From Paremcibacter sp048266545 (lineage in GTDB: Bacteria > Pseudomonadota > Alphaproteobacteria > Sphingomonadales > Emcibacteraceae): 64,000 nucleotides of DNA. The DNA is taken from contig JBLWZH010000006.1 in assembly GCA_048266545.1 (NCBI GenBank), positions 57,427 through 121,426 on the forward strand, in the 5' to 3' direction. Positions within the stretch are counted from its first letter, which is position 1. Every line of letters begins with the position of its first letter. Below the pieces are notes generated by a model, which was not told where the DNA came from, did no database searches, and was given only the letters and a program-made list of their open reading frames with translations. Below are positions 33,855 to 42,715 of this stretch, one piece after another. Both the position numbers and the translations under genes were made by a program.

Positions 33855-34128
33855 TTCCTCCCCCAGAGTAGTGATACGGTATAGGATGCAGCTTCGCGTT
33901 TAAAACCCTATGGTCGCGATATTTATGATTGGCATAAGGATAAGCTAAAATAACCGTAACGTCAAGATAGCGCAATTTGAAGGGGAGGAAATCATTCAAT
34001 CATCATTCTATGCGGGTTTACTGGGCCGAACCGCCGTTTTTCCGCATCGCAGGGCCATTTGCGCAGGATTTCCATTTTGGCGGCGTATCAAGAAGAAGTA
34101 AGCAATTAATTACCAAGAGAGATGCGCC

Positions 34129-34674
34129 ATGCTCCAGAAGTCGAAATCTGATATATTCACCATCGTCATGATGCTTTTGTTAGTCGTCATGACGGCCCTG
34201 TTATCTTCCTGCGCCGGTCGGTCCGGCCCTATGGGAGGCGAACGGTTTGAGATGGCCAAAAGCCGGATCATGGAACGTTGGGATCTGAATCGGGACGGTG
34301 AGATCACCTGTGACGATGCGACCCAAAAACATGCGCAGAAATTTGTCAAGGCGGACCTGAACGGGGACGGGTTGCTTGATGTGACGGAATTTGCCGAAGC
34401 GCCGTGGAGCAACCGGGCCTTCGCCGCCGAGCATCTCGGCCTGTATGACCTCAATCATGACCGGATCATATCGCGGCAGGAATTTGATCAGCGGCCCGAC
34501 GGCCAATTCCAACTGTTGGACAGCAACGGCGATTGCAGCGTCTCCGACAGGGAAATCGTGATGTTCCTGTCTGACGGCAGGATGAAAAACGCCGGTAAAA
34601 GACGCATGGGCAAGCCCGGCGGCAAAGGCGGCGGCGGTGGCCAGCGGCGGCCTCAAAACGCCTCATTGGGATAG
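34129..34674 (+). CDS. EF-hand lipoprotein
   Basis: A 181-residue predicted lipoprotein (lipobox LLSSC, Cys28). Four EF-hand calcium loops are visible: DLNRDGEITCDD (52-63), DLNGDGLLDVTE (76-87), DLNHDRIISRQE (107-118, lacking Gly at position 6 of the loop) and DSNGDCSVSDRE (131-142). The first loop ends in Asp instead of Glu. The tail is Gly/Lys-rich. Such proteins bind calcium in the periplasm; a partner is not evident. A perfect 8-bp hairpin (34669-34676 with 34685-34692) spans the stop codon but has no T run. Confidence 0.85.
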   Translation: MLQKSKSDIFTIVMMLLLVVMTALLSSCAGRSGPMGGERFEMAKSRIMERWDLNRDGEITCDDATQKHAQKFVKADLNGDGLLDVTEFAEAPWSNRAFAAEHLGLYDLNHDRIISRQEFDQRPDGQFQLLDSNGDCSVSDREIVMFLSDGRMKNAGKRRMGKPGGKGGGGGQRRPQNASLG

Positions 34675-34761
34675 CGGGATAGGTCGCTATCCATCGTCTT
34701 GAGGGGTGTCCGTTGCGCGCTGCGGGGCAATTTCGAACTCCTGACCGGGTCAGGATAGTGT

Positions 34762-34798
34762 CGGAAAATATTGCATCTTTACTATAGGAATATTTCCG
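34762..34798. promoter_or_regulatory. Inverted repeat, possible operator of the XRE-cupin gene
   Basis: CGGAAAATATT (34762-34772) and AATATTTCCG (34789-34798) form an imperfect inverted repeat (one extra A in the left arm) about 50 bp upstream of the regulator's ATG. TTTACT (34778-34783) and TATACT (34802-34807), separated by 18 bases, could be the promoter. The repeat would overlap the -35 region, as in an autoregulatory operator. Inference only. Confidence 0.4.
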
Positions 34799-34844
34799 GA
34801 TTATACTCGCTCCGTTTTTGAGAACAGGACGACGACCAGCACAA

Positions 34845-35438
34845 ATGAATGCCAAAAAAATAAAACTCGGTTCAAAAATCCGCCAGTTCCGCAAGGCTCG
34901 GCGCATGAGCCTCAAGACCATGGCGGACAGGACCGCCATCGCCCAGTCCACCCTGTCCAAGATTGAAAATGACATTATTTCCCCCGGTTTCGACAAGGTG
35001 ATGGCGATTTGTCACAGTCTTGAAATTGACATTACCGACCTGCTTCAGTCGGCAAATAAACCGGACCGTGGTGATCAACAGCCCGCCGCCCGGCTGGCGG
35101 TCACCCGAAAGGGGGATGTGACGTCGATCATCACCGATAATTACCTGAGCAATTATGTCTGTTCCAGCATCTCGAAAAAAATCATGATTCCGCTGATCGT
35201 CGACCTGAAGGTCAGGGACGGCGAGGAGGACGGCGTCGAATTGATCCGCCATCAGGGCGAGGAATTCGCCTATGTCCTTGAGGGCCGGGTGAAATTGGTG
35301 CTGGAACATTATGAGCCGGTTTACCTGGAGGAAGGCGACAGCGCCTATTTTGACAGTTCCATGGGCCACCTGTATGTCAATGCCGGGGCGGGGGCGGCGC
35401 GGATGATCGGGGTCAGCCTGGCCATGGACGAGGATTAA
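34845..35438 (+). CDS. XRE-family regulator with C-terminal cupin domain
   Basis: A 197-residue regulator. An N-terminal helix-turn-helix of the Cro/CI type (about 8-62: IRQFRKARRMSLKTMADRTA, QSTLSKIENDIISPG) is joined to a cupin_2 domain (about 115-190: HQGEEFAYVLEGRVKLVLEHYEPVYLEEGDSAYFDSSMGHLYVNAG). This layout is used by regulators of amine, amino-acid or sugar catabolism that sense a small ligand in the cupin. It is convergent with the BKACE gene and may control that pair. The ATG at 34845 is the first with the proper N-terminus; the ribosome site is poor. Confidence 0.9.
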   Translation: MNAKKIKLGSKIRQFRKARRMSLKTMADRTAIAQSTLSKIENDIISPGFDKVMAICHSLEIDITDLLQSANKPDRGDQQPAARLAVTRKGDVTSIITDNYLSNYVCSSISKKIMIPLIVDLKVRDGEEDGVELIRHQGEEFAYVLEGRVKLVLEHYEPVYLEEGDSAYFDSSMGHLYVNAGAGAARMIGVSLAMDED

Positions 35439-35539
35439 AGACCAATCCGGCGGGGCCTTTTCAGCGACATTGGCGATCGGCTCCAAGGGCCTCTAAAATT
35501 TGGTCTTTATATGAGGGGCGATAAAGGCCGTTTTTCCGG

Positions 35540-36388
35540 TTAGAAAAATATATTCCGGATGTCATCGGCGGTGGCGGCGGTCCGGCCGAAGGCGGCGATT
35601 TCCGCGACAAGCTGGGTCACCAGACCGGCGTTATTTTCCGCCAGACGGCCGTCTTTCAGATAAAGATTATTTTCAAAGCCGACCCGGGCGTGACCGCCGA
35701 GCTCTGCGGCCTTGAGCATGCAGTCCAGTTCCGTCCCGCCAAAGCAGCAGGCGGCCCATGGGGTATGCGCGTCACTTTCCGCCAGAAAGAGGTCCAGAAG
35801 GGCGGGATTGCCGGTCAGGTCCGCCTGATAGCGGCCGAGGACGTATAAAACCGCGGGATGTTCCTCGCCGAAGACCCCCTGCTTTCTCAGCTTTTCGAAC
35901 CGGGCGACTTCCGCCGGGGTATAGAGAATATATTGCGGCCAGATGCTTTCCTGTCTGAGCCAGCCAAAAAAGCGCGCCGCCGCGGCAACATCCTGCGCCG
36001 TGGGGCAAAGTTCCTTCAGGGCCAGAGAAACCGCTTCGGGCCGCACCTGTCGCACCATGTCCATTTGCTGATCCGCCGTATATTGGCCGACCGCTTCACT
36101 GGTGACCTGCAGAACCAGCTTGTCGCCGACCTCGTCGCGGATGGCGGCAATCGCCTGTCGGTAACGGTCCGGGCACAGGCTGTGACGGCCATTGGCGTCG
36201 CGGACATGCAGATGCAGCGCCGCGGCGCCGGCTTCGACAATTTCCGCCGCGCATATGGCGAGCTCCCCGGGCGACAGCGGCAGGGCCGGGTGGTCGTCCC
36301 GGGTTTTGCGCGCGCCATTGGGGGCGACCATGATCATCATTTTGCGGTGAAATGGCGGTGTCCCGGTCATCGGCGTCGTCATGCTCAC
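35540..36388 (-). CDS. BKACE family beta-keto acid cleavage enzyme (DUF849)
   Basis: A 282-residue TIM-barrel, zinc-dependent enzyme. Members condense a beta-keto acid with acetyl-CoA and release acetoacetate and a new CoA ester. Seen here: MVAPNGARKT near the start, the zinc site HLHVRD, LQVTSEAVGQYT, the Glu/Gly-rich FGGTELDCM, and ARVGFENNLYLKDGRLAENNAGLV near the C-terminus. The start is GTG overlapping the aminotransferase stop (GTGA), so the two are coupled. The keto-acid specificity cannot be deduced, but the partner suggests an amino-acid-derived substrate. Confidence 0.9.
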   Translation of the reverse strand: MSMTTPMTGTPPFHRKMMIMVAPNGARKTRDDHPALPLSPGELAICAAEIVEAGAAALHLHVRDANGRHSLCPDRYRQAIAAIRDEVGDKLVLQVTSEAVGQYTADQQMDMVRQVRPEAVSLALKELCPTAQDVAAAARFFGWLRQESIWPQYILYTPAEVARFEKLRKQGVFGEEHPAVLYVLGRYQADLTGNPALLDLFLAESDAHTPWAACCFGGTELDCMLKAAELGGHARVGFENNLYLKDGRLAENNAGLVTQLVAEIAAFGRTAATADDIRNIFF

Positions 36389-37710
36389 GTGAATTTCTGC
36401 TCCTTTATGGTGCGGGATAATTTGTCAACCAGCTCGTCAATATGCCTGTCCTGATAAATAAAGGGCGGGGCGAGCAGGACATGGGCGCCGCGCACCCCGT
36501 CGACTGTGCCGCCGCCGGGATAGCAGATCAGGCCGTGATCCATCGCCGCCTGCTTTATTTTCTGCGGCAGGTGAAGCGCCGGGTCCGGCGGCGCCTTGCT
36601 GTCCCGGTCCGCGACAAATTCAAGACCGATGAACAGGCCGCGGCCCCGGATGTCACCGACATGGGGGTGATCCCGGAAGGCGTCCTGGAGGCGGTTCTTC
36701 AGTTTTTCGCCCATGGCGCGGACATTCGGCAGCAGCTTTTCCCGATCCAGCACCGTCATCACCGCGAGCCCCGCGGCGCAGGCCGTGGCATGGCCGACAT
36801 AGGTATGGCCATGTTCGAAGGCGCCGTGACTTTCGACAATCCGGTCATGGATAAAGCCGCGACACAGGGTGGCGGCCAACGGCAGGTAACCGCCGCCGAT
36901 CCCCTTGGCGAGGGTGACGATATCCGGACGGACGTCTTCCTGTTCAAAGGCGAAATAGCTGCCGGTGCGGCCGCTGCCGGCCATGACCTCATCGAGGATC
37001 AGCAGTATTTGATATTTGTCGCAAATCGCCCGGATGCGCTTGAAATAGCCGGGGGCGGCGGCAACGCAGCCGAGGGTGGCGCCGACGACGGTTTCGGCGA
37101 TAAAGGCGGCGACATTTTCCGGGCCGCGGCGCATAATTTCCGCTTCGAGCGCCCGGGCGCATCTTGCAGCATATTCTTCGGCGGTTTCCTCCGGCGCTTG
37201 ATCGCGGTAGGCATGGCAGGGGGCGATTTTGGGCCAGTCGATCAGCATCGGGGCATAGTTCTTCCGGCGCCCGGGATTGCCGCTTAACGACAGGGTGGCC
37301 AGGGTGTTGCCGTGATAGCTCTGATGGCGGCTGATGATCAGATGCTTGTCCGTCCTGCCCGTGGCGCGCCAGTAACTTCGCGCCAGCTTGACAGCGGTTT
37401 CATTGGCTTCCGAACCGCCGGACAGGAAATAGACCCGGGCGTTTTCTTCGCCAAAGCGCCGGGAAAGCCGGGCGGCCAGCTCTTCCTGCGGTTCGTTGGT
37501 GAAAAAAGTCGTATGGGCGAAAGCGACCTGATCGAGTTGGGATTTTATTGCTTCGATGACATGTCGGTTGCCATGGCCCAGGCAGGATACGGCGGCGCCG
37601 CCGCTGCCGTCCAGATATTGCTTGCCCCCTTTGTCATATAAATAAACCCCCTCCGCCCGTACCGCTATCGGATAGGTGTGACGGGGGGCGCGGTAAAAGA
37701 CCTGGCTCAT
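36385..37710 (-). CDS. Class III PLP-dependent aminotransferase
   Basis: A 441-residue aminotransferase of the omega-amino acid/amine type. Motifs: DGSGGAAVSCLGHGN, YFLSGGSEANETAVKLAR, the phosphate-binding SYHGNTLATLSLSG, the PLP-ring Asp in LILDEVMAGSGRTG, and the Schiff-base Lys in VTLAKGIGGGYLPLAA. It removes an amino group to a keto acid or aldehyde. Coupled to the BKACE gene, it probably generates the beta-keto acid that BKACE cleaves. It is the promoter-proximal gene of the pair; 174 bp separate it from the divergent SulP gene. Confidence 0.92.
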   Translation of the reverse strand: MSQVFYRAPRHTYPIAVRAEGVYLYDKGGKQYLDGSGGAAVSCLGHGNRHVIEAIKSQLDQVAFAHTTFFTNEPQEELAARLSRRFGEENARVYFLSGGSEANETAVKLARSYWRATGRTDKHLIISRHQSYHGNTLATLSLSGNPGRRKNYAPMLIDWPKIAPCHAYRDQAPEETAEEYAARCARALEAEIMRRGPENVAAFIAETVVGATLGCVAAAPGYFKRIRAICDKYQILLILDEVMAGSGRTGSYFAFEQEDVRPDIVTLAKGIGGGYLPLAATLCRGFIHDRIVESHGAFEHGHTYVGHATACAAGLAVMTVLDREKLLPNVRAMGEKLKNRLQDAFRDHPHVGDIRGRGLFIGLEFVADRDSKAPPDPALHLPQKIKQAAMDHGLICYPGGGTVDGVRGAHVLLAPPFIYQDRHIDELVDKLSRTIKEQKFT

Positions 37711-37884
37711 GATCTGCCTCTGTATTTATGAGTTTATGACCTGATTCCCGCCATGATCCGATACCGCGGATTATAAATCAAATGAATTGTGCGACGGGGC
37801 GATATGTCATAGTCTTGTGGCGCATGGCCGGAAAATTATCCGCTGAGGAAGCCAATCGGATCAAAAGTTGAGTTTGCAGTTCAC

Positions 37885-39633
37885 ATGAAAAAGAAAAGCC
37901 TGTTCCCCGTCGCGTCGGCGCTGCGTCAGACGATTGGCGGTTACAATCTGTCGGTCTTTCGCCAGGATCTGCTGGCGGCTTTCGTGGTGTCGCTGGTGGC
38001 GTTGCCGCTGTCGATGGCGTTGTCGATCGCCGTCGGCCTGCCGCCGCAGCACGGGATATATACCGCCATTGTCGCCGGCGTCGTCGTGCCGCTGCTCGGC
38101 GGGTCGATTTGGCAGGTCAGCGGCCCGACCGCCGCCTTCGTCGTCATTCTGGCGCCGATTGTCAGCGAACAGGGGCTGCGGGGCATTGTCTGGGCGGGTA
38201 TTCTCGCCGGCGTCATTCTGCTGGGCATGGGGTTTGGCCGGCTGGGTCGTCTGATTAATTATGTCCCTTATCCGGTGACCACCGGCTTTACCGCCGGGAT
38301 CGCCGTGGTGCTGGCCGTTCTGTCGCTCAATGACTTCATGGGCCTCGGCATTGATCACCTTGACGGCGAATTCGTTGAAAAACTGATGTTGATCGGTTCT
38401 CATCTGTCGGGAATGCAGCCGGCGACGTTGGCGGTGGGCCTCGTCACCCTGCTGCTGATGTTCACCGCCCAGCGGATCATCCGGGTTGTGCCGAGCGCGA
38501 TCATCGCCATTCTCGCCGGGACGCTGCTGGCGCTGCTGCTGTCGGGGATGGGCTATGAAGTGGCGACCATCGGCAGCCAGTTCAGCTTCATGACCGCCGG
38601 CGGCGAGGTCCGGGCCGGCATTCCGCCCTATCCGCCGCTGTTCAGTTGGCCGACCTTCGCCGAGGGCGGCCTGTTCACCATTCCGTCGCTGGCGGAATTT
38701 CGCAGCCTGCTGTTTCCGGCTGTCGCCATCGCCATTCTGGCGGCGATCGAATCCCTTTTGTCGGCGACGGTGGCCGACAGCATGGCCGGCACCAGACACG
38801 ACCCCAATGCGGAACTGAACGGGATCGGGATCGGCAATATCCTGTCGGCGCTGGCGGCCGGCATTCCGGCGACCGGCGCCATCGCGCGGACGGCGACCGC
38901 GGTCAACAACGGGGCGCGGACGCCGCTGGCTTCCAGCATTCATGCCCTGCTGATCATGATCTATGTGCTGCTGCTTGCCCCCTATATCGGCTATATCCCG
39001 ATGGCGGCGCTGGCGGCGCTGCTGATTCATACCGCCTATCGCATGTCCCATTTCCGGCAGTTCGTCCGCACGCTGCAGATCGCCCCGCGCAGCGACGTCA
39101 TCGTGCTGCTGGTCTGTTTCACCCTGACGGTGTTTATTGATATGGTCGCCGGTGTCGGGGTTGGCATGATCTGTGCGACCCTGCTGCTGATCAAGCGGGT
39201 CACCGAACTGACCAGTATTGAAGTGGAAGGCAGCGCCAATGCCGGGGATGAGAAGGCGGGCGAATATGAGGACCCGGCGGCGGCATCGCGCAACCTGCCC
39301 CGGGGGACCATGCTGTATCGTATTCGCGGGCCGCTGTTTTTCGGCACCATTGAAAGGGCGTTCGACCGTTATCAGTTCACCCATGACTTCATGGACTATC
39401 TGCTGCTGGACATCCGCGATGTGCCCTTTATCGACATGACCGGCCTGGTGGCGCTGAAATCAATGCTCGGCGCCATCGCCCATGAAAAACGCGCCGTGGC
39501 GATCATCTGCGCCAGTCCGGCGGTGAAAGAAAAAATCCGCCGGAAAATCAGGGGTCACGAAATGGAGCAATATATCACCTTTCAGGACAGCCCCGAGGCG
39601 GCCCTGGGGGCAGCAGCAACCGAGGCGCAATAA
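37885..39633 (+). CDS. SulP-family anion transporter with STAS domain
   Basis: A 582-residue SLC26/SulP transporter. The membrane domain has the family start (LSMALSIAVGLPPQHGIYTAIVAGVV, then GGSIWQVSGPTAAFVVIL), further helices, and IPATGAIARTATAVNNGARTPLASSIHAL. A cytoplasmic STAS domain follows (about 475-570: LFFGTIERAFDRY, LLLDIRDVPFIDMTGLVALKSM). The ion could be sulfate, bicarbonate or a dicarboxylate; no partner enzyme nearby decides this. The start at 37885 has little ribosome site. A 171-bp gap separates it from the convergent napC. Confidence 0.92.
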   Translation: MKKKSLFPVASALRQTIGGYNLSVFRQDLLAAFVVSLVALPLSMALSIAVGLPPQHGIYTAIVAGVVVPLLGGSIWQVSGPTAAFVVILAPIVSEQGLRGIVWAGILAGVILLGMGFGRLGRLINYVPYPVTTGFTAGIAVVLAVLSLNDFMGLGIDHLDGEFVEKLMLIGSHLSGMQPATLAVGLVTLLLMFTAQRIIRVVPSAIIAILAGTLLALLLSGMGYEVATIGSQFSFMTAGGEVRAGIPPYPPLFSWPTFAEGGLFTIPSLAEFRSLLFPAVAIAILAAIESLLSATVADSMAGTRHDPNAELNGIGIGNILSALAAGIPATGAIARTATAVNNGARTPLASSIHALLIMIYVLLLAPYIGYIPMAALAALLIHTAYRMSHFRQFVRTLQIAPRSDVIVLLVCFTLTVFIDMVAGVGVGMICATLLLIKRVTELTSIEVEGSANAGDEKAGEYEDPAAASRNLPRGTMLYRIRGPLFFGTIERAFDRYQFTHDFMDYLLLDIRDVPFIDMTGLVALKSMLGAIAHEKRAVAIICASPAVKEKIRRKIRGHEMEQYITFQDSPEAALGAAATEAQ

Positions 39634-39804
39634 CGACGGCGGGCGTTGGCGGGGAAATTGCGCCGGGCTTTACGGCGATCAAGGATCGCAGGGACACCCG
39701 CGTCCCCGATGACATCGCCGTGGCCGGCGCTGGAATATGGAACAGGATCAGTTTTATCCTGTCCCGGTTCCTGTGGCGACGTCATCCGGCAAGTCAGGAA
39801 TTCT

Positions 39805-40419
39805 TCAAGGGATGTCCTGTCCATCATAAGCGCCGCGGGGCAGATCATGGGCGATGCCCTTATGACAATCAATACAGGTCATGTCCTTATCCAGCCCTTT
39901 CTGGTGGTTCTTGGACGCCCTGGTGGCTTGCAGGGTAAAGTCCATCGAGTTAAATTCATGGCAGTTGCGGCATTCCCGTGAATCTGATTCCTTCATGGTC
40001 TTCCAGACGGCTTGCGCCATTTGTAGACGTTTGGCGTCAAATTTTTCCGGGGTGTCAATCGTGCCCAGGGCTTTATGCACCAGTTCATTACTGGCTTTGA
40101 TTTTCCGCACCACTTTGTGCAGCCAGGGTTTCGGCACATGGCAATCCGGGCATGTGGCCCTCACCCCCGAACTATTGGTGTAATGTTCTGTTTGCTGGTA
40201 TTCCGCATAGACATTATCCTTCATTTCGTGGCAACTGATACAGAATTCCTCGGTATTTGTCATTTCCATAGCGGTATTAAACCCGCCCCAGAAGATAATC
40301 CCGGCAATAAATCCTGCCGCCAACAGAGTAAGCAGGGAATATTTGGCGCTTGGCCGGCGGAGAAACCGCCAGCATTTCCTTACAACGCCACCGGTTTTTA
40401 ATGTGTTGTCATCACTCAT
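39805..40419 (-). CDS. napC: NapC, tetraheme quinol dehydrogenase
   Basis: A 204-residue membrane-anchored tetraheme cytochrome of the NapC/NirT family. It oxidises quinol and passes electrons to NapB/NapA. One N-terminal helix (about 29-48, LLTLLAAGFIAGIIFWGGF) is followed by four CxxCH heme sites: CISCH, CPDCH, CRNCH, CIDCH. The MEMTNTEEFCISCHEM segment is typical. It is the last gene of the nap operon. With NapGH also present, two electron routes from quinol are encoded. Confidence 0.96.
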   Translation of the reverse strand: MSDDNTLKTGGVVRKCWRFLRRPSAKYSLLTLLAAGFIAGIIFWGGFNTAMEMTNTEEFCISCHEMKDNVYAEYQQTEHYTNSSGVRATCPDCHVPKPWLHKVVRKIKASNELVHKALGTIDTPEKFDAKRLQMAQAVWKTMKESDSRECRNCHEFNSMDFTLQATRASKNHQKGLDKDMTCIDCHKGIAHDLPRGAYDGQDIP

Positions 40420-40452
40420 GGGTAGACCCCTAACCTTTCATCTTGTTCCACG

Positions 40453-40914
40453 TCACTCTTTTTCGACTTCAAGAGCGGATTTAAAGTTATTTTCGATCAG
40501 TTCCTTCGCATTGGCTTGAGGGACGTGACACTGATTACAGTTCCACCTCTCCCGCGAGACATGGTCCAGTCTGATGTTGTTGCGATCCACATAGTGGGTT
40601 TCGGAAATCTTTGGCGCCTCGTATTCCACATTCTTCGGCCAGTCATGGCAGGCGATGCACTGGTTCACCCTCAGGTCAATTTGATAGCCCGAAACCTTAT
40701 GGGGAACCAGGGGGGGTTGCTGACGATAGGCGCGCTCAAAACGTCCGCTGTTATCCAGTTTGGGCACTGCAGGCGCCTTGTTTTTTTCATCAATCGCCGT
40801 AGCGCCGCGCAGAGATTCGGTTTTTTGATCGTCGTCGGAAAGGGCGGATTGCAAAGGCATCATGAATAAAGCCACAGCCATCCCCAATACCGCAGTTTTG
40901 AATTTTACTTTCAT
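40453..40914 (-). CDS. napB: NapB, diheme electron transfer subunit
   Basis: A 153-residue periplasmic cytochrome, partner of NapA. It has a signal peptide (residues 1-26), two CxxCH sites (CIACH and CNQCH) and the NapB pattern PPLVPHKVSGYQIDLRVNQC with ISETHYVDR (axial His). AAGGAG lies 7 bases before the ATG. It sits between napH and napC, the arrangement found in enterobacteria. Confidence 0.96.
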   Translation of the reverse strand: MKVKFKTAVLGMAVALFMMPLQSALSDDDQKTESLRGATAIDEKNKAPAVPKLDNSGRFERAYRQQPPLVPHKVSGYQIDLRVNQCIACHDWPKNVEYEAPKISETHYVDRNNIRLDHVSRERWNCNQCHVPQANAKELIENNFKSALEVEKE

Positions 40915-40971
40915 CGCATTGCTCCTTAATTAATGTAGGGAAAGGAATAGAGTTTTCCCAAAATCCACTGT

Positions 40972-41904
40972 TCATGCCGCCTCGGAAGGCGCGTTGGTTT
41001 TCTGATCTCCTCCGGGGTCGTCTGAAGGAATCAGCCTGTTCTTTTCTGTCGCCTCATCTCCTCCTCGGGCGGCAAATCGAAATACATTTACGCTACACAC
41101 ATCAATGCATCGCCCACAATTACTGCAATCAATGGATGATACAACGGGGGATGTTCCCTTGCCCGCCCGGTCAAGGGCCGGTGTGATCACGTGAGGTTCA
41201 GGACATACGGAAAAACAATCCATACAGTCATCACAGCGTTCCCTGTGCCGGGCGCTAATGTTAAGCAGTCTTTTCTGTCCCAGGATCCCATAGAAGGCCC
41301 CAACCGGACAAACATGTCCGCACCAGCCTCTTCGGCTGACGAAAAGGTCGAACAGGAATACCGCCGCCACGACCAGCCAGGCCAGTCCCATTGTGAAGAT
41401 AACACCCCGATGGAGCATGGAGACCGGGTTCACCACTTCCCATGCGACCGTAGCTGTCACGGCGGACACCGCCAGGGCCATGGCCATGATCCAGTACCGC
41501 AGATTCCGCTTTGGCCGCCACCCTTTGCCAATATTCAGCTTGAGGCGGGCGTGATGAGCGGCGTCCGTTATTAAATTCACCGGGCAAACCCAGGAACAAT
41601 AGACCCTGCCGCCCACGATGGCGTAAAAAAGGATCACTATTGCAGCCCCGATCAAGACCTGGGTTTCCAAAATATGACCGGCGACAAAGGACTGTAACGC
41701 GACGAACGGATCGGTCAGGGGCAAGACGTCCAAAGTCATGCTGGAGTTCAGATTCCCCTCGACAATCCAGATGCCTGCGACCGGTCCCAGCAGGAACAGC
41801 CCCAAAATGCCGACTTGAGACAAGCGCCGCAGGATTAACCAGAAATGAGCTTTGAACCAGCCTTTGGTCTGGATGGCCTTGCGCCCGGGATGCTTAATGC
41901 TCAT
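40972..41904 (-). CDS. napH: NapH, membrane ferredoxin-type quinol dehydrogenase
   Basis: A 310-residue polytopic iron-sulfur protein. Four to five helices carry two CxxxCP motifs (CSWVCPVN and CGHVCPVGAF) typical of NapH/NosR-type proteins. The C-terminal domain has two [4Fe-4S] motifs (CDDCMDCFSVCPEP and CSNCGRCIDVCSVNV, the second without the usual Pro). With NapG it forms a ubiquinol dehydrogenase feeding NapC/NapB. The start overlaps napG by 4 bases. Confidence 0.95.
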   Translation of the reverse strand: MSIKHPGRKAIQTKGWFKAHFWLILRRLSQVGILGLFLLGPVAGIWIVEGNLNSSMTLDVLPLTDPFVALQSFVAGHILETQVLIGAAIVILFYAIVGGRVYCSWVCPVNLITDAAHHARLKLNIGKGWRPKRNLRYWIMAMALAVSAVTATVAWEVVNPVSMLHRGVIFTMGLAWLVVAAVFLFDLFVSRRGWCGHVCPVGAFYGILGQKRLLNISARHRERCDDCMDCFSVCPEPHVITPALDRAGKGTSPVVSSIDCSNCGRCIDVCSVNVFRFAARGGDEATEKNRLIPSDDPGGDQKTNAPSEAA

Positions 41905-42659
41905 TGCGCCCCCTCCGGAACTCTGTCTGGCAAGTCGATTACATCCGGCACCAGCGGCGCCCCCCTGTCGGCTTTTTCTTCCCAGCCCAGACGATAATGA
42001 TGGTCTTTTCTGCCCACGGCCAGATCACGGGGCAGCACGCGAATCGCCGTTTCGTCCAACACGCAGGATTTTTCGCATTTGCCGCATCCCGTGCAATAAT
42101 CGGAATGGACAACCGGAATGAATTTCGCATGGGATCCGGTTCGCTGGTTAGGCACCATATCCAGGGTAATGGCCTTGTCTATGGCCGGGCACACCCGGTA
42201 ACAGACATCACAGCGCAATCCCAGATAATTCAAACAGGTTTCATGACCAATCAGGGTCGCAACCCCCATGCGGGCGTCATCAATATTGGAAAGCCCCTTG
42301 TCCAGGGCGCCGGTCGGGCAGGCGTCGACGCAGGGAATATCCTCACACATTTCACAGGCGATTTCCCGCGCTTTGAAATAAGGTGTTCCTATTTTGACCG
42401 GATCACCGAATTTCGCCAGTTTCAACGTATCATAAGGGCAGGATCTGACACATAAACCGCACCCAACACAGGCGCTCAGAAAGTCATCCTCATGCAAGGC
42501 GCCGGGCGGGCGCAAAAAAGTCGCAGGCTTCGCCCGGCTCGTATTGGTCAACATGGCCAATGACAATCCACATACCGCCACGCCGCCCGCTGTTTTTGCG
42601 GTATCAGTCAGAAACCGCCGGCGATTTGGGTGATAGGATTTTTGCTGTGTATCATTCAT
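41901..42659 (-). CDS. napG: NapG, periplasmic 4x[4Fe-4S] ferredoxin
   Basis: A 252-residue Tat-exported ferredoxin. The twin-arginine signal NRRRFLTDTAKTAGGVAVCGLSL is at the N-terminus. Four cluster motifs follow: CVGCGLCVRSCP, CEMCEDIPCVDACP, CDVCYRVCP preceded by CLNYLGLRC, and CTGCGKCEKSC. It forms the soluble side of the NapGH quinol dehydrogenase. It lies directly between napA and napH, as in E. coli. Confidence 0.95.
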   Translation of the reverse strand: MNDTQQKSYHPNRRRFLTDTAKTAGGVAVCGLSLAMLTNTSRAKPATFLRPPGALHEDDFLSACVGCGLCVRSCPYDTLKLAKFGDPVKIGTPYFKAREIACEMCEDIPCVDACPTGALDKGLSNIDDARMGVATLIGHETCLNYLGLRCDVCYRVCPAIDKAITLDMVPNQRTGSHAKFIPVVHSDYCTGCGKCEKSCVLDETAIRVLPRDLAVGRKDHHYRLGWEEKADRGAPLVPDVIDLPDRVPEGAQ

Positions 42660-42715
42660 TGTTCAACTTCCGCCTCTACGGTGGAAGGCCAGGGCCCTCC
42701 ACCGTAAAATACGCG

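Noticed and set aside
35437..35508. Inverted repeat AAAGACCAA/TTGGTCTTT after the XRE-cupin gene
   Set aside because: The arms match, but the 54-base loop and lack of a T run make a terminator doubtful; left unassigned.
37861..39384. 507-codon antisense frame opposite the SulP gene
   Set aside because: Low-complexity, charged composition and complete overlap with a well-supported transporter.
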